A stretch of DNA of 64,000 nt from Cristatella mucedo (GCA_009760855.2 WPIO01000035.1:2875001-2939000); one strand, 5' to 3'; counted from the first letter of the stretch, positions 9,260 through 20,840 are shown. The notes: generated by a model not told the origin, from the letters alone. A program made the numbers and translations.

Positions 9260-10730
9260 TGTCAAAATCTGCCGAGTGCTAGTAGCTTCATCAAGCGGCA
9301 GCAAAACGGTGAAGCCGGGCTAGAGACTGGGAGGACACGAGCCAGCTTGTGGCAGTGCTCGGGCAATGGCATCGTGCCAGCCGCCAGCCAGCCAGAGGAG
9401 GTCATCTTCAAGCAGACGGCATATACACACACCGGAAGTGCAAGTGACGTTGCCTGCCGCTGAGCAGGTCGCGAATTTGATCGACGATCCGCACGACCAG
9501 AAGATGCCGAAGCTGTCTGACTTGTTAAGCTGAGGAACCAGTGGCAAGTCCGGCCCTGCAATGTGAACGAAGGAGCATTCGGTGTCTGCCGCAGGCCCCT
9601 GGGGGGGGGATGAGTGGCACCCTGGCCAGGACCTGGCATGAGATGAGGCTGGAGGCAGCCAATTGCAGCCAGTGCCTCTCGCGACCTACTGTCGTCTGCA
9701 GTGGTCATCCTGCCGATGCTGCTGAGGGCCCAGAGCAGCTGCAAGCGCAGCAACCAGCCAGAAGCAGCAGCCATTACTGCTGCTCTGCTGCTGGTGCATG
9801 GTGCACGAACGAGGTGCATGCCGCGTTGAAAGTCGGCGCTCAGCGAGCTACCTGTGCATTAAACGAACAAAGTCAGACATGGCAACGGCCCTAGGTGATC
9901 TGGCGTCTCGGCAAGCCCGGATCGAGAGAGCATGTCATAAGGAATGGACTCTCATACCTCATAATAGTGTCACTGTGGCATCGAGAGCTGCAGGGAGCTC
10001 GAGACAAGGCAGATGGTTATCTTATGGCAAACAAGAAGGCAGTCTCGGCAGCGGCTGCACGGCAGGTTGCTGGCACTCCCGGTGTGCAGTCAGGCTGCAA
10101 GGGCAGGCCCGTGGACGATTGCACCAGTGACTAGCAAAAAAGCACAGCCGCGACTCTCGTGGAGCTGTATGGAGGGCTAAATCGGGGGACCTCTTGAAGA
10201 ACAGACAGGCCCCTGCAGCAGAATCTGGCCGTGCAGCACCATCGTCCGCGGCCTAGGCAGAGCGATCTTTGTCCGGCATTCCTGCTGAGACTGGGTTATG
10301 CAGGCTTTGCGCATGCCAAGTGCAGAGCGGCAAGAAAGCGCTCCAAAGAGAGCTCAGAGTCCAATGCGCATACACTGGTACAGCAAGCACTGCTGCCGGC
10401 GACCGTAGGCGTACACCAAAGTAATACCGGGTCATACCCAGATGCCGGTTTTCCGTGGTTCCAGCAATGCGTCATCTATCGGTGCTTATCACTGCAGGTC
10501 GGCTGCCAGAAGGCAGGTCCCTATCGACTAGCTGGAGACCGGCAGGCAGGCATATGCATTACCTGCTCTGAGCCATTCGCATTCTGGCAGCAGCAGCAGT
10601 GGCGGCAGCGGCAGCAGCAGCAGCATGGCCCTGCACTCGCATTGCCCATAATAGAATCGCTGTTAGATCCCATCGGAGCTAGCAACAGCCGAGCATATAC
10701 TCGGCTGCTGCTTTGATTTGCTCCAGACGA
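9260..10730. other. GC-rich patch without a recognised gene
   Basis: GC content and CAG/CTG words rise sharply here, and open frames appear on both strands (9262-9819 minus, 9541-10130 plus, 10231-10716 plus). Their translations are low-complexity and resemble no family I know. A GCA/CAG run at about 10588-10625 gives a Q-rich or C-rich run depending on frame. Promoter-type CpG island, old repeat and unknown gene are all possible. Confidence 0.4.
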
Positions 10731-11735
10731 GAAGCACCTGCTATCCACAATTTCTAAACTTGGCTACCATGAATGCACAGACGTCCCAGACTAGATCCAG
10801 GCTGGCTGGTTTCTCAAAGTCAGACAGTTGAAGATTGGCGGCAAAGCAATCATGACTATGTCGAAATGAACAATTTTGTATTCTAAAAGTGCACAACCCG
10901 ATGTGTCTCACTCTTCCAAAAATGTAACAAAACCGATCCTAAACAGATTGCAGGGATCTCAGTACTAGCCAAGTCTTGTAGTTGTGCATGACACCTAGCT
11001 GTAGCAGTCAAAGGCTTCAGTAGAAGAGCCAAACACAATAGTTATAGAGACTGAGAGAGAGAAAGAACACAGTCTTCCCCCACAGTTTGCTCTTCGCCTT
11101 TTGCGGCTTCACTCTATCGTGGTTTTTTCATATATATGCATTAACAAGTTTATCGAGATAGTGAACACGATACAGCCTGCACTCAGTTGTCTGAGGCAAT
11201 TATACATCCATGTATTAAAATTAAAATTACTGTACGTAAGGACTGTAGGGCTATGTAATTGAGCACCATAAAAATCCTTCAACGCCAGGTGCAGCCACTC
11301 GACAACTCCTTGCATATGAGCAAGAACTGTTTTCCAAAAAAATCAGGTGTGGTGAAACCAAGCCAATCAAAGCATGCTGTTCACTGATTGGCTATTCTGT
11401 CATTAAATGTACAATAATAATATGATTTTGTAACTTCTAATTTCTTATTTTCTCTAATTTTGTCGAAGTAATAAGTAATACGAGTGTGATGGTGGCTAAA
11501 GGGGTCTTATTTCATGTCCAGAGGGCTCTAATAATGTTTAAAACCGTATTTAGAGAGTCACAAACAGGTTTTCTAGGCTCTAACGACAAAAGTATTCGAT
11601 TTATAAATAAACAATCCTCCTATGCCAGAACTCACTTATTGGGGTAGAGTCTGGAACTGACTAATCGAATTATATATTAATAATAATAATCAGAAATAAA
11701 AATAGAATAATAACAAATGAGGGATGACTGTTTTA
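10731..11735. other. unassigned stretch
   Basis: No recognised gene. AT-rich towards the right end, with scattered ATAATAAT words but no clear LINE tail. Confidence 0.35.
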
Positions 11736-11741
11736 AATACA

Positions 11742-11764
11742 ATATATATATATATATATATATA
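11742..11764. repeat. TA microsatellite
   Basis: Pure alternating TA run. Confidence 0.95.
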
Positions 11765-12860
11765 AAGTGAGAGAGGAAGAGAGAGAGAGCCTGTAAGTGT
11801 AACTTACCCATTACTGGCACAGGTAAACCTATGCTGAAAGATTAATGGGTTAAATAAAATTCATAGCACGTAACAAAAATGATACACGGCTTCAGAACGC
11901 TAGTTCATCAGTAGCTAGATCGTGCATTTACTTATTATTAAACAGCAAACGTATTCACTTACTGAAATGAGTTTCGGTTAACGATTCTTAATGGATAGGA
12001 TCTCTTTTTCACTCAAGTAACTAGTGTTCAAAGTGTGCGCTGACTGACACTTCTAAAATTCCAGGTGACTAGCTATGACTAGCTGTGGATCAGACACATA
12101 CACTCATTCTACGAACGAGTTAAAACGGTGCTATTTCACCATAGTCCGCAAGTTAGAAAAGCTTTCAGTGCCTACGTTAGCAGCTTATTACTGGAGGTAG
12201 CAATTGGTGATAGGCAGCAGCAGTTGTTGAAGCAGCTGTAACCTCTTGACATTCCCTTCCAACAAGTGCACTCATGCTGAAAGCTCACTAGATGCCAAAG
12301 AGGTGGCAAGTAACAGGCGATGATTAAATACCCTTCCCCAGCTGGCCCAAATTTAAACTCAGCTACCATCTAATATTGATTCGACAGTCGTGATCGAAAT
12401 GACCTTTACCGTCACAGCCCGAATCAGCAATAAGTTGAATCAAACTGCAATATTAACGGCACAGTCGTAAAATACCGGGCTCGTGCCAGGTGATGCCATG
12501 TTCACGGCGTATCCAAATTATCTTCAGGACTACAGCACAGCAGCTTCCAAGCCAAAGGCTTAACATCAAGGGACCAAGGTAAGGTGGTGGTTGCTCATGG
12601 CAGCAGCCAATGCACAAGTGCCGGCCACCATTTTCAATAGGAGGAATGCTGCTCAGATTACAGCCACTAGAGTAAGCCGGGAGCCGGTACCCTATCGAAT
12701 GGATGTAGAGGTCACAGGCCAGACCAATTCTCCCAACAGGGTATTCATCTCAGTACCAGATGGTGGCAGGCTATCGGTTACTACCACTGACCTCTAAATA
12801 GGTATGTGGTTACTGCCATCTTTGACCGTGACTAGATGTCTGCATTACCAGGGAGAGCAA
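11765..12860. other. unassigned stretch with one short unknown frame
   Basis: The plus frame 12591-12797 (68 residues, ending GGRLSVTTTDL) looks less biased than its surroundings, but I do not recognise it. It has no clear splice sites or domain. The rest shows nothing. Confidence 0.3.
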
Positions 12861-12915
12861 GCAAGATTTAGAGAGAGTAACAGCGTAAGAGAGATAGAGA
12901 GAGGGAGAGGAAGAC

Positions 12916-13026
<111 letters not shown>

Positions 13027-13030
13027 AATG

Positions 13031-13160
13031 CATCTCCGTCTGTAACTCCACGAAGGCATAAAGACCACGTGGGTGTTACACAGGAGAGTTTTGTATAGGG
13101 CACTCACAGCCTAAGCGGCTTTCGGCACGCATTCGGTAGCCAACAGACTTCGTCTCATGA
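13031..13160 (-). mobile_element. LINE family 2, short 3' module
   Basis: Nearly the same as 17211-17340: TGTAACTCCACGAAGGC, GTGGGTGTTACACAGGAGAG, CACTCACAGCCTAAGCGGCT, TAGCCAACAGACTTCGTC. On the minus strand it encodes the C-terminal end of the family-2 ORF (ETKSVGYRMRAESRLGC). It sits exactly between two GA tracts. Confidence 0.7.
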
Positions 13161-13163
13161 TGG

Positions 13164-13239
13164 AAGATGGAGAGAGCAAGAGCAAGAGAGAGAGAGAGGG
13201 AGAGAGAAAGAGCGAGAGAACAAGAGAGAGGGAGAGGAA

Positions 13240-13285
<46 letters not shown>

Positions 13286-13296
13286 AAGAGCGAGAG

Positions 13297-13342
<46 letters not shown>
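13164..13342. repeat. GA microsatellite, about 180 bases, impure
   Basis: GA repeats with GAGCAAGA, GAGCGAGA and GGAAGATGG interruptions. All frames across it are repeat translations. Confidence 0.95.
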
Positions 13343-14940
13343 CAAGAGACCTGGTTTCCGAGTCGACTAGTTGTAGCTAAAGACCAAAGCAACCGAAAGG
13401 CTGCAGTCCCATCCAAGCTGCACAAGCAAGACCCGGGCTGGGGTAAGGCAGAGTGATGTCTGCAACACCCAGTAGCACCCAGTCATGTCGGAACAAGTCC
13501 AGATATCCTGTCCCAGTTGGCTTAAGACAATTACCTAAGCCTGTAATCAACATAGCTGATACTACCGGGTCAACAGAACCGAGAAAAGATATCAGCAGGT
13601 CAGGCACTTGAGGCAATGACAAATGCCCCCCTTCACCGAAGGTGGGGGGTGTGGGTAGGGTGATGCTTGTCACTCCTCCAGACTAATCGGTAGCTGCAAG
13701 CAGCTTAGAGCCCACAGAAACAAGAGACATTCGGCAGTGAGAGGCCACTCAATTGAATGCATCGCGTTTTGGGAGGAGTGCAGCAGACCTGTCGAGGTGT
13801 ACCTGCATCCCATTGTTCAGTCCAGCGGTTCGCTGTCCTTGAGCCTTCAGCTGTGTCAGCTGCTCTTGTCCACGGCAGGGAAGCAAATGTTACCTCAACC
13901 ACCCGGTCACTCTCGGAATAGTGCCAGCGCCAGCCAAGTGTCATGCTGAGGGGCTGGCACACAGCCATGTCCGGTATGCAAAAGCTTGACAGCTCTGACA
14001 TGAAGGACAGTCCCATTGCTATGCGCACCTCTGTGCGTTAGCTGGGCGTTTGAAAACTCACGGTTTTACATGCTGGCGGCAGGCTTTGAACGTTTCTGAA
14101 CTGCTGCTCGTGACGTAGGTTACCAGCTGGAAGGGGCGGGACCGGGTGGGCAGCAGCGAAGTGCAGCCCCCAGGCTTTGGCATGGTTGCGTTTGTGCAGC
14201 CGCGACTTAGTCCTGAGTGCGATGTGCGATGCCGTGGCTGCAGTGCTTGGCCTTGCCTTCCAACTCCGGCAGATCGCATGTGCACTGTGTGCGATCATTA
14301 CATGCACAGATGATTACTGGACACCACCACGAAAGAAATGACTGCACGGGTTCATGTGTGTTAGCGTATGCATGAGCACACGTGAATGCACACGTGTTTG
14401 AGCACAAGCCTGTGCAAATGCCCTGAGCGTGCTTTCGAAATAACTGAACAGGATGGCCGAATTGAGTCTGAGCCTCCTCCTCCCCCTCCTTCTACTGGCC
14501 CGACTTAGCTAGCAGAGCGAGTGTGGCATGTATTTCCGAGGCCCCCACTTCCTGGCCCAAATGAAGGCTGTGTTAACTACCAACATGTGGCAATGCGACT
14601 CAAGCAAATAGATACTATGCGGTCTAAGAGCAGAGGACAGTCAGCACACAGCTTGTGCAGCAGAACGTGCTGCTCAATTCTGTGGGGAGTAGGCTTGCCT
14701 CGTGACTTGAGACTACTACTCTTTGGTGCTCCACGAGAGTGAGAAAGGCTTGTAGAACGAAACGAACGTCAGACTATTTATACTGTGCTCCTTTGCAAAC
14801 AGACCCAAACGAATGCACACGGAGAGAGCAGACCGGCAGGCTCAACTGCAGCATGTCTGATTGGTCGGTCGAATAAAACATCAACACAGAAAATACTGCA
14901 TTGAAACAAGATGAATTCTGCTAGCCGAGTGAATGACCGA
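13343..14940. other. GC-rich stretch without a recognised gene
   Basis: Frames on both strands (13377-13673 minus, 13705-14028 minus, 14038-14407 minus, 14521-14742 plus) were read. None shows a domain, transmembrane pattern or splice-flanked conserved block. There is a CA/TG-rich zone at about 14340-14410. Confidence 0.4.
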
Positions 14941-14942
14941 GT

Positions 14943-15241
14943 GGGAGGAGGAGGAGGAGGAGGAGGAGGAGGAGGAGGAGGAGGAGGAGGAGGAGGAGGA
15001 GGAGGAGGGGAGGAGGAGGAGGAGGAGGAGGAGGAGGAGGAGGAGGAGGAGGAGGAGGAGGAGGAGGAGGAGGAGGAGGAGGAGGAGGAGGAGGAGGAGG
15101 AGGAGGAGGAGGAGGAGGAGGAGGAGGAGGAGGAGGAGGAGGAGGAGGAGGAGGAGGAGGAGGAGGAGGAGGAGGAGGAGGAGGAGGAGGAGGAGGAGGA
15201 GGAGGAGGAGGAGGAGGAGGAGGAGGAGGAGGAGGAGGAGG
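14943..15241. repeat. GGA/GAG triplet tract, about 300 bases
   Basis: About 99 GGA triplets with essentially one interruption, an extra G near 15008-15011. The plus strand is a pure purine tract and the minus strand a pure pyrimidine tract. Translations are poly-E, poly-R, poly-G, poly-S, poly-L or poly-P and are not genes. Such a mirror-symmetric tract can in principle form triplex or G-rich structures. Confidence 0.97.
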
Positions 15242-15560
15242 TAGAGAGCTGGGCTAGGCCTATGCCAAAACTCAGTGTACAAAACCGGATCGGCAGAAAA
15301 CACTGCCAAACTGCAAAAGGGGTCAAGCTGGTACTGACAGCCAGAATGTGGACCTTTTCGGGTCGTGGGGTTCCACCCAAACAGGTCATGAGCTGTAGTG
15401 CAAGCACGAAGGAGAAGCCGGACTAGTGGTGTCTTACTTGAACTGTACCCACAAAAGCATGTCGGTGCTGCAAGGCGCCCGGCAAGTAGACACTGAACGA
15501 ACCCAGATCTTGAGCACTATCCAACTGAATAATGCAGCCTCAACACTCTCATGATGGCAC
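15242..15560. other. unassigned stretch
   Basis: No recognised gene or repeat. Confidence 0.35.
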
Positions 15561-15562
15561 AC

Positions 15563-15718
15563 TAGGTAAGGTGGTTGCTTTCACGACCTCGATCCCGAGG
15601 TCGTGAGTTCGATTCCTGCGGTGGGCGATCCTTTATCGCCACTGCAAGCGGTGGTGATAGGCGTAAAGCCGTAAATAGCTCTTCTGACGCTATACAAAAA
15701 GAGGCTGTTTAATCAGCT
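15563..15718 (+). mobile_element. tRNA-derived SINE, family 2
   Basis: The head GGTAAGGTGGTTGCTTTCAC is A-box-like, and GAGGTCGTGAGTTCGATTCC is a good B-box with GGTCGTGAGTTCGATTCC. The family body follows: GGGCGATCCTTTATCGCCAC, TGCAAGCGGTGGTGATAGGC, then a GACGCTATACAAA-type end with GAGGCTGTTTAATCAGC. Other copies are at 23507, 42868 and 53068 (minus). Confidence 0.8.
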
Positions 15719-16080
15719 AGGATGATCAGAGAGCTCATATCGGTTTTGACACCGAATAGGGCTAATGTTGCCCCTATCATTATTAACCGAGCAGGCAAGC
15801 TAATGGGAGGTCTGGAACAGGCTAAGCTTTGGCTGGGGTGGCAGTCAGACAGTGACACTAACCAACTACCCTAGGTAGTAGGAGAGGGAGGGGAGTGTCA
15901 CACCTGTCACCAGCATACCGGGAGGGTAACAGAACTTGCGGCTCTGCAGAGCACTTCGATATTGCTATCCGTGTAAGAAAGAGGCTGCAAATCGTATTCT
16001 GACGTTACTCTCTGCCTAAGTCTGCCCAAGTCTCCCTGCCGGTGCATCCCTTTGATGTGCCCCTCAAGTTTTTTCCTCCT
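15719..16080. other. unassigned stretch
   Basis: No recognised gene. Could include an extension of the SINE insertion site. Confidence 0.35.
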
Positions 16081-16900
16081 CAGCTAGCTGATTTTCTTTG
16101 TTCTCTGATAGAGAAACCACCATAGAAGGGGTACTGTGAAAAAAATAGTCATCGATCTTTTGCTCGGCCCATGCCAGCTGCTTTTGAGAGCGTTGCACGA
16201 AGGCAGCAGCCAACTCAAAGCTGGGCAGGCAGGGTGTTGGATGGCTGGCAGAGAATTAGTTGGATGGCTAGCGAGCCAGTGGCCTAGATCGGCAGAAGCT
16301 CTGTTTGGGCTACTAGCCCTGCGAGCACACTCGGCAGCCTGCCCAGCCTCCAGCCGGCCCAGCGAGCAGGCAGCTCGGTGGCAGAGTGTGATTGCCACTC
16401 CAGGCGTTTCAGGCAGGCCTCTCGGAGGAATTTCGAGCCGCCCAGGCTCGGATCGAAGCAGCACGGATGCAGCGCTGCAACGAGGCCGGCAGCTCGGGGC
16501 AGACAACTTCCCCCCCCCTGGCTGGACTCGGCAGCCTCCGGCAAGGCTCAAGTCGATGGAGAAGCGTGCAATCGTGCCAACGGTGCAAGCCTGGCTGCCT
16601 GGAATGCCGGTGGGGCGAAAAAATCCATTCTCACCCTGACCACGATACGATCGAAATGGCAGCAGGACAGGCTGCAATACTGCAAAGAGTGCACCGAACA
16701 CGAGAGCGGCTGCTTGTCTTGAGTCCACAGTATACATAAGCTTTCGCAGTGGCTCGGGGCAGAGACCAGCAGGTCAGTAGCCAATGCTTGGCTAGGCTGG
16801 CTAGTCTCGGGCCACGTGGCAGCAGCAGTGAGTAGCAGCATCCAAGTACAAGCTACAGTCTGCAAGAGGAGGGCAGTGCAACACAATGCATCCGTGTTAA
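16081..16900. other. GC-rich patch without a recognised gene
   Basis: Long overlapping frames on both strands (16084-16737 minus, 16136-16639 plus, 16378-16739 plus, 16548-16886 minus) are typical of GC-rich, stop-poor DNA. None shows a domain. The composition resembles 9260-10730 (GCAGGC and GGCAGC words), but I could not establish homology. Confidence 0.4.
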
Positions 16901-17204
16901 GCCACTAGGGCTACGTGGTCGGAATTTTGGGGAGTTTTCTGGAGAGCACGAACAGCTTTATCAGCAATCGTTACAAAATCTGTTGCCAACAGCAACTAGC
17001 AGATAAGCCAAAAAAGTAAAACCAATAACTTAGCTGTAGCCGAGTTTACATTGTGAGTCTTGCTTCCTTCCTGTTTCTATCCTGTTTTTTTGTTGAGTCT
17101 TTGGGTCACCAAGAAGGCGGGTCGTCTAAGACTTAAAGAAGACTTAATTTCCTTAACGAAAGCAATTGTGCCGCGATCACTCTGGGGGTGAAGGAAGTAG
17201 GAAG
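16901..17204. other. unassigned stretch
   Basis: No recognised gene or repeat. Confidence 0.35.
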
Positions 17205-17345
17205 CAAGATTATCTCCTCCTGTAACTTCACAAAGCCACGAAGACTATGTGGGTGTTACACAGGAGAGTTTTGTGTAGGGCACTCACAGCCTAAGCGGCT
17301 TTCGGTATGAGTTCGGTAGCCAACAGACTTCATCACACGAAACAA
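17205..17345 (-). mobile_element. LINE family 2, short 3' module
   Basis: Parallels 13031-13160 almost base for base, including GTGGGTGTTACACAGGAGAG, CTCACAGCCTAAGCGGCTTT and TAGCCAACAGACTTCATC. On the minus strand it starts at nearly the same internal point as that copy. It lies directly beside the minus-strand CR1/L2-like LINE at 17375. Confidence 0.7.
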
Positions 17346-17374
17346 AGAGCAGTAAATAATAACAATACTACACT

Positions 17375-18310
17375 TGATATAGCACCCTCAGAGAACTCAA
17401 TCTCTTTCTAGGCACTGTAAATTTGCTGCAGAGGAAGCACGATCAAATGGTTAATGGTAGCATGCTTAATGACACTAAGAAAGTGAGAAGCATAGATAAG
17501 TCATGAGAGCAGTTGAGGTAATGAGTAGCATGGAAGTAGCAACTCAGTGCAGTTGGAAAGGATGTGCAATGGTCGGCAGCAGGAGAGTAAATGCGGGTGC
17601 GTTAGAGTTGTGGAAGTGAGTTCCACAGTCAAGGTCCTGCTCGAGACATATGGTCAAACCTCCGGGATTTATTAACATGCCTTACACTCATATTAATTGC
17701 CAGCTGCAGTGGCCTAGTGGCTTTTTTCGGCAGCCCAGCCATAAGGGTATTACAATAATCTAGCTGAGAGAGAACTAAGGAGCTAGTTAAATGCTTTGCA
17801 AGCCACCGTGTAAGATAGTTCCTAATCTTTGATAAGGATCGGTCATGATGGCTAGCTGTAGAAGTAGTCTTCTTAACAAAGCATTCAAAATTTAGGCAGC
17901 TGTCGAAGACAACGCCTAAATTCCGAGCACATAGTGAAGGTAGCACAGCAGCATTACCTATTAGAAGAGCAAAGCCTTCTAGTCCAGCCACACGCTGGGG
18001 GTGTCTTTTGAGCAGCAGTTCAGTTTTATTATCGTTTAGTTTAAGAAATAATTCGGATATCCAGGATCAAATGTCGGCAAGGCAAGAATTCAGTTGATCA
18101 GTTGCTGCAGCTGATTCCGATGGTTTAAATGACAAATACAGCTTGAGTATCGTCAGCATAAAAGTGATAACCTACTCCATGGACCTGAATAACTTTTCCC
18201 AGAGGCTGAGTATAAATAGAGAACGGCAAAGGGCTGGGGACACACCACTGGTGACTGGTCTGGTGGATGAGAACTGAACCCAAGGCGACATGGATTGAAC
18301 ACTATCGGAC
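17375..18310 (-). mobile_element. CR1/L2-like LINE, 5'-truncated, second lineage
   Basis: The minus-strand 3' module is at 17380-17420 (AGATTGAGTTCTCTGAGGGT, GCTATATC). Upstream of it, the frame 17629-17991 encodes RT motifs CARNLGVVFDSCLNF, LVLSQLDYCNTLMAGLPKKA and RPLQLAINMSVRHV. The region to about 18310 corresponds to the earlier RT part (a HFYADD-like block would fall near 18165). The residues differ clearly from the main family (LNYCN and AGLP variants), so this is another lineage of the same clade. It is dead by stops. Confidence 0.8.
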
Positions 18311-18649
18311 TAGTACGATTTGAACCAAGACAGCGCCTCGTCTGCCCGACCGATCATTGTTCTCAGTCCTTCAAGTAGGATGCAAAAAGGAAGGCCAAAG
18401 CAGGACAGAAGCAAGACTCACAGTGTAAACGCAGCTGAGCAGGCAAACGGTCAACAGACGACCCTACCCGTGGATGAGGGTGGAGACGAATGTTGTCGGG
18501 CAAACTAGTAGGCTGCTGCAGTCAGTCACGAGATTCCAGGCAGGCCCTCCACCAAGCCGGGGTTAGGCTACGAAACCCTCGAACAAGGCAGGCAATCCGG
18601 GAATACATTCTTGGCAGCACAGAAGCTCATTTAGGGGCAGCCGTGCTCT
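18311..18649. other. unassigned stretch
   Basis: Short plus-strand frames at 18320-18508 and 18490-18672 have no recognised domain. Confidence 0.35.
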
Positions 18650-19950
18650 GGCCCCGGGGGGGGGGGGGCTAGCTTGCCCTCGCTAGATCAGCAAGCTGCC
18701 GGGGCCAGGCAGCAGGTGACGCGAACCGCAAGGGGCGACTGTGAGCCGACGCCGAAAGTCTGACGTGCGTGCGCACCGGGAGCGAACGCCGGGAGAGTCT
18801 CGCGGCGGCGTTTTGGCGGCACAAGGAAGCAGAGGTGACGCAGCGCCGCACGGGCGCGTCCGCGGTGGGGGCCACTTGCATGGGGGGGGGGGAACGCCAC
18901 CTCAGGAATGCCACGAGCGAGCACCGCCGACGGGGCGCGGCGGGCTAGTGCAGCAGCACGCTCGAGAAGCCGCCCGGCGTCGGACGAGGTTGCTGGCGGC
19001 GGCCCGAATTGAGATGACGGGCGAGTGACTCGCAGTACGCACCCGAGGTGAGCGGTCCGGTCCGTCAGTCGCTGAGATGACGGGCGAGTGACGCGCACCG
19101 TACGCACCCGAGGCGAGCGGTCCGGTCCGTCAGTCGCGGTGGCGGCGACGACCGTCAGTCGCGGTGGCGGCGACGACGCTCGCCTGGCCCGCTAGCGACG
19201 CCACGCGAGTGTTGTGGCGGCTGGTCTCGCTCTCTGTCTCTCTCGCTCACGAGCCAGACGCAGAAGAGCGAGAGAGAGAGCGGAGAGAGAGCGGGGAGAG
19301 AGAGAGAGAGAGCGGAGAGAGAGAGAGAGAGAGCGCAGGTCGTCTGGTGGTTAACCGGTGACCCGCAAGTTGGTGGGGGGCGGGCAGGTGCGCGACTTCT
19401 GGTAGAGCGGGTTGCGAGTCGGTGGGGGCGGGCGGCGGCAATGCCAGTCCAATGGCGTAACAGCTCCAACTGGTGGCCGCCCGGAGGACGCCTGCCCCTC
19501 CCCCATTGTCATTCGGAGCGATGCGATCCCGCTCATTCCCGGCGAATCTCGCCGCGCGAAAAAGCTGGGTACGTCCGGCAGTATTTTCTGGCAAAGTGGG
19601 ACGCCCATCAATATTCTCTCTCCGACTGGGCGCCGGCGAAGCTTCAGGATCTCGGTGGAGGTGGCTGGGTGGTGGGAAGAGGAGACGAGAAGACGGCTCC
19701 TTGCCTCGGTGACGCTCCCTTTGACTCGTCGGCCGGACGCTTCCTTTGACTTGTCGGCCGGAGCGGATCGACTAATGCGATGCCACGGCAGCTCGAGAAA
19801 CGCCTGAAACCTGCGGACCGAAGCTCTGCTGTGGCTAGCTGGCTGGCGGAGCTTCGCCTTTGGCGGCCTCGATCCGGAGCTGCTCTTAGCGTCGAATCGG
19901 CGGGGCTCGGTTCGCCTTGCCGCCGCGGCTAGCAGTACTGTGACAGGGCC
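18650..19950. other. very GC- and CpG-rich island
   Basis: Sharp rise in GC and CpG against AT-richer flanks. G runs occur near 18655-18670 and 18882-18891, and a GA-rich run at 19262-19335. Numerous frames on both strands are long but arginine/alanine/proline-rich with no recognisable domain. A duplicated 63-65 base unit lies at 19011-19138. It could be the CpG island of a gene whose exons I cannot see, a foreign insertion, or a repeat. No known rRNA, tRNA or protein signature was found. Confidence 0.6.
19011..19138. repeat. tandem duplication of a 63-65 base unit
   Basis: GAGATGACGGGCGAGTGAC to GTCCGTCAGTCGC occurs at 19011-19073 and again at 19074-19138, with a few substitutions and a small insertion. 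A shorter tandem pair of CGTCAGTCGCGGTGGCGGCG follows directly (about 19127-19178). Confidence 0.9.
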
Positions 19951-20139
19951 CCCAAGTCACGCCCTAAGCTGACCATTTAAGGTAACATTATTTTCCCATG
20001 GGAATAATAATTTACGGCTAACAAATATAATTTTAAATTGGAATATTCAACGGATTTTACAGTTTCGAATATTTAATTATCTCACCTTTGAGCTGTGAAA
20101 AATTGCTCGTGTCGGGGGGGGCGTTCCAGGGCGTTAGTG
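19951..20139. other. unassigned stretch
   Basis: AT-rich again immediately after the GC island. No gene seen. Confidence 0.35.
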
Positions 20140-20580
20140 GTAATAATAAAACATTTGAAAAATGCCCCAAGAGAACCCTATCTCTTTGTAGACACTTTAC
20201 GTGCGCTGTAAAGGAAGTCGTCTATTGGTTAGCTTTAATGCGCACTATTTCTGAACGCACAAGTACACAAATACAATTCATGCGGACGGAGTGAAGGTTG
20301 TGAGGAGCATGCGAGCTCCTAGCTTGTCTTTGAACGTGGTCAAATCAGCAGACGAAGTGGTTCTAGTCGGTAGGAAGTTCCAGACTTAGAGAGCATGGGA
20401 ACTGAAAGTAGGTCTTTCGGGGAAGCGAAGCTAATCAGAAGCCAAATGAGCAGAGTCAGATGAGCGGGTGATGCTGCGGTAGCCTGATTACGAAGAATTA
20501 CAGATACTATGCAGCGCGGGAGCAAGAGAATGAAGAGAACTACACGCCTCTCGTTCTCTCCAGCTTGCAGTTTTATTATG
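20140..20580 (-). mobile_element. LINE remnant: RT C-terminus and 3' UTR
   Basis: The minus-strand tail at 20155-20200 reads AGAGATAGGGTTCTCTTGGG, then GCATTTTTC. The region 20340-20525 encodes a degraded C-terminus with SFASPKDLL and WNFL-like phrases. Confidence 0.65.
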
Positions 20581-20599
20581 ATGCTTACAATAATAAAAA

Positions 20600-20840
20600 T
20601 AATTATAAAGCAGTTGTATTTTGCCCTAAGAGAACTTTAGGTACAGTATGTGTTCTAGAGAGGAAGTATATAACTGGCTTACGACAGCGTGCAACGTTGC
20701 AACGCCCATAAGTACGTAGAACAATTCACATAGACAGAGCATAAATGCTGCGAGGAACAGGCGAGCTTTTAGCTTCACTTTTAAATGTCAAGTCTGGTCT
20801 GTTTTTAAATGAAAGTGTCGCAGCTATACCCCAAATAAGC
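20600..20840 (-). mobile_element. second LINE 3' end fragment
   Basis: Another minus-strand tail starts at about 20615 (AAGTTCTCTTAGGGC), followed by 3' UTR phrases (TGTTACTTCC-like and ATTGTTCTACGTACTT). It lies head to tail behind the copy at 20140. Confidence 0.55.

Noticed and set aside
9262-10716. Long frames on both strands as a possible gene
   Set aside because: Overlapping frames on both strands in GC-rich DNA, low-complexity content, no domain and no splice-bounded conserved block.
14778-15426. Frames of 103-209 codons with poly-S, poly-L, poly-E or poly-R
   Set aside because: All are readings of the GGA tract; flanks have no domain.
16084-16886. Five overlapping frames of 86-217 codons
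   Set aside because: Same reasoning: stop-poor GC-rich DNA read in several frames, none with family features.
18669-19807. Arginine/proline-rich frames in the CpG island
   Set aside because: Every frame is long because of composition; no recognisable protein.
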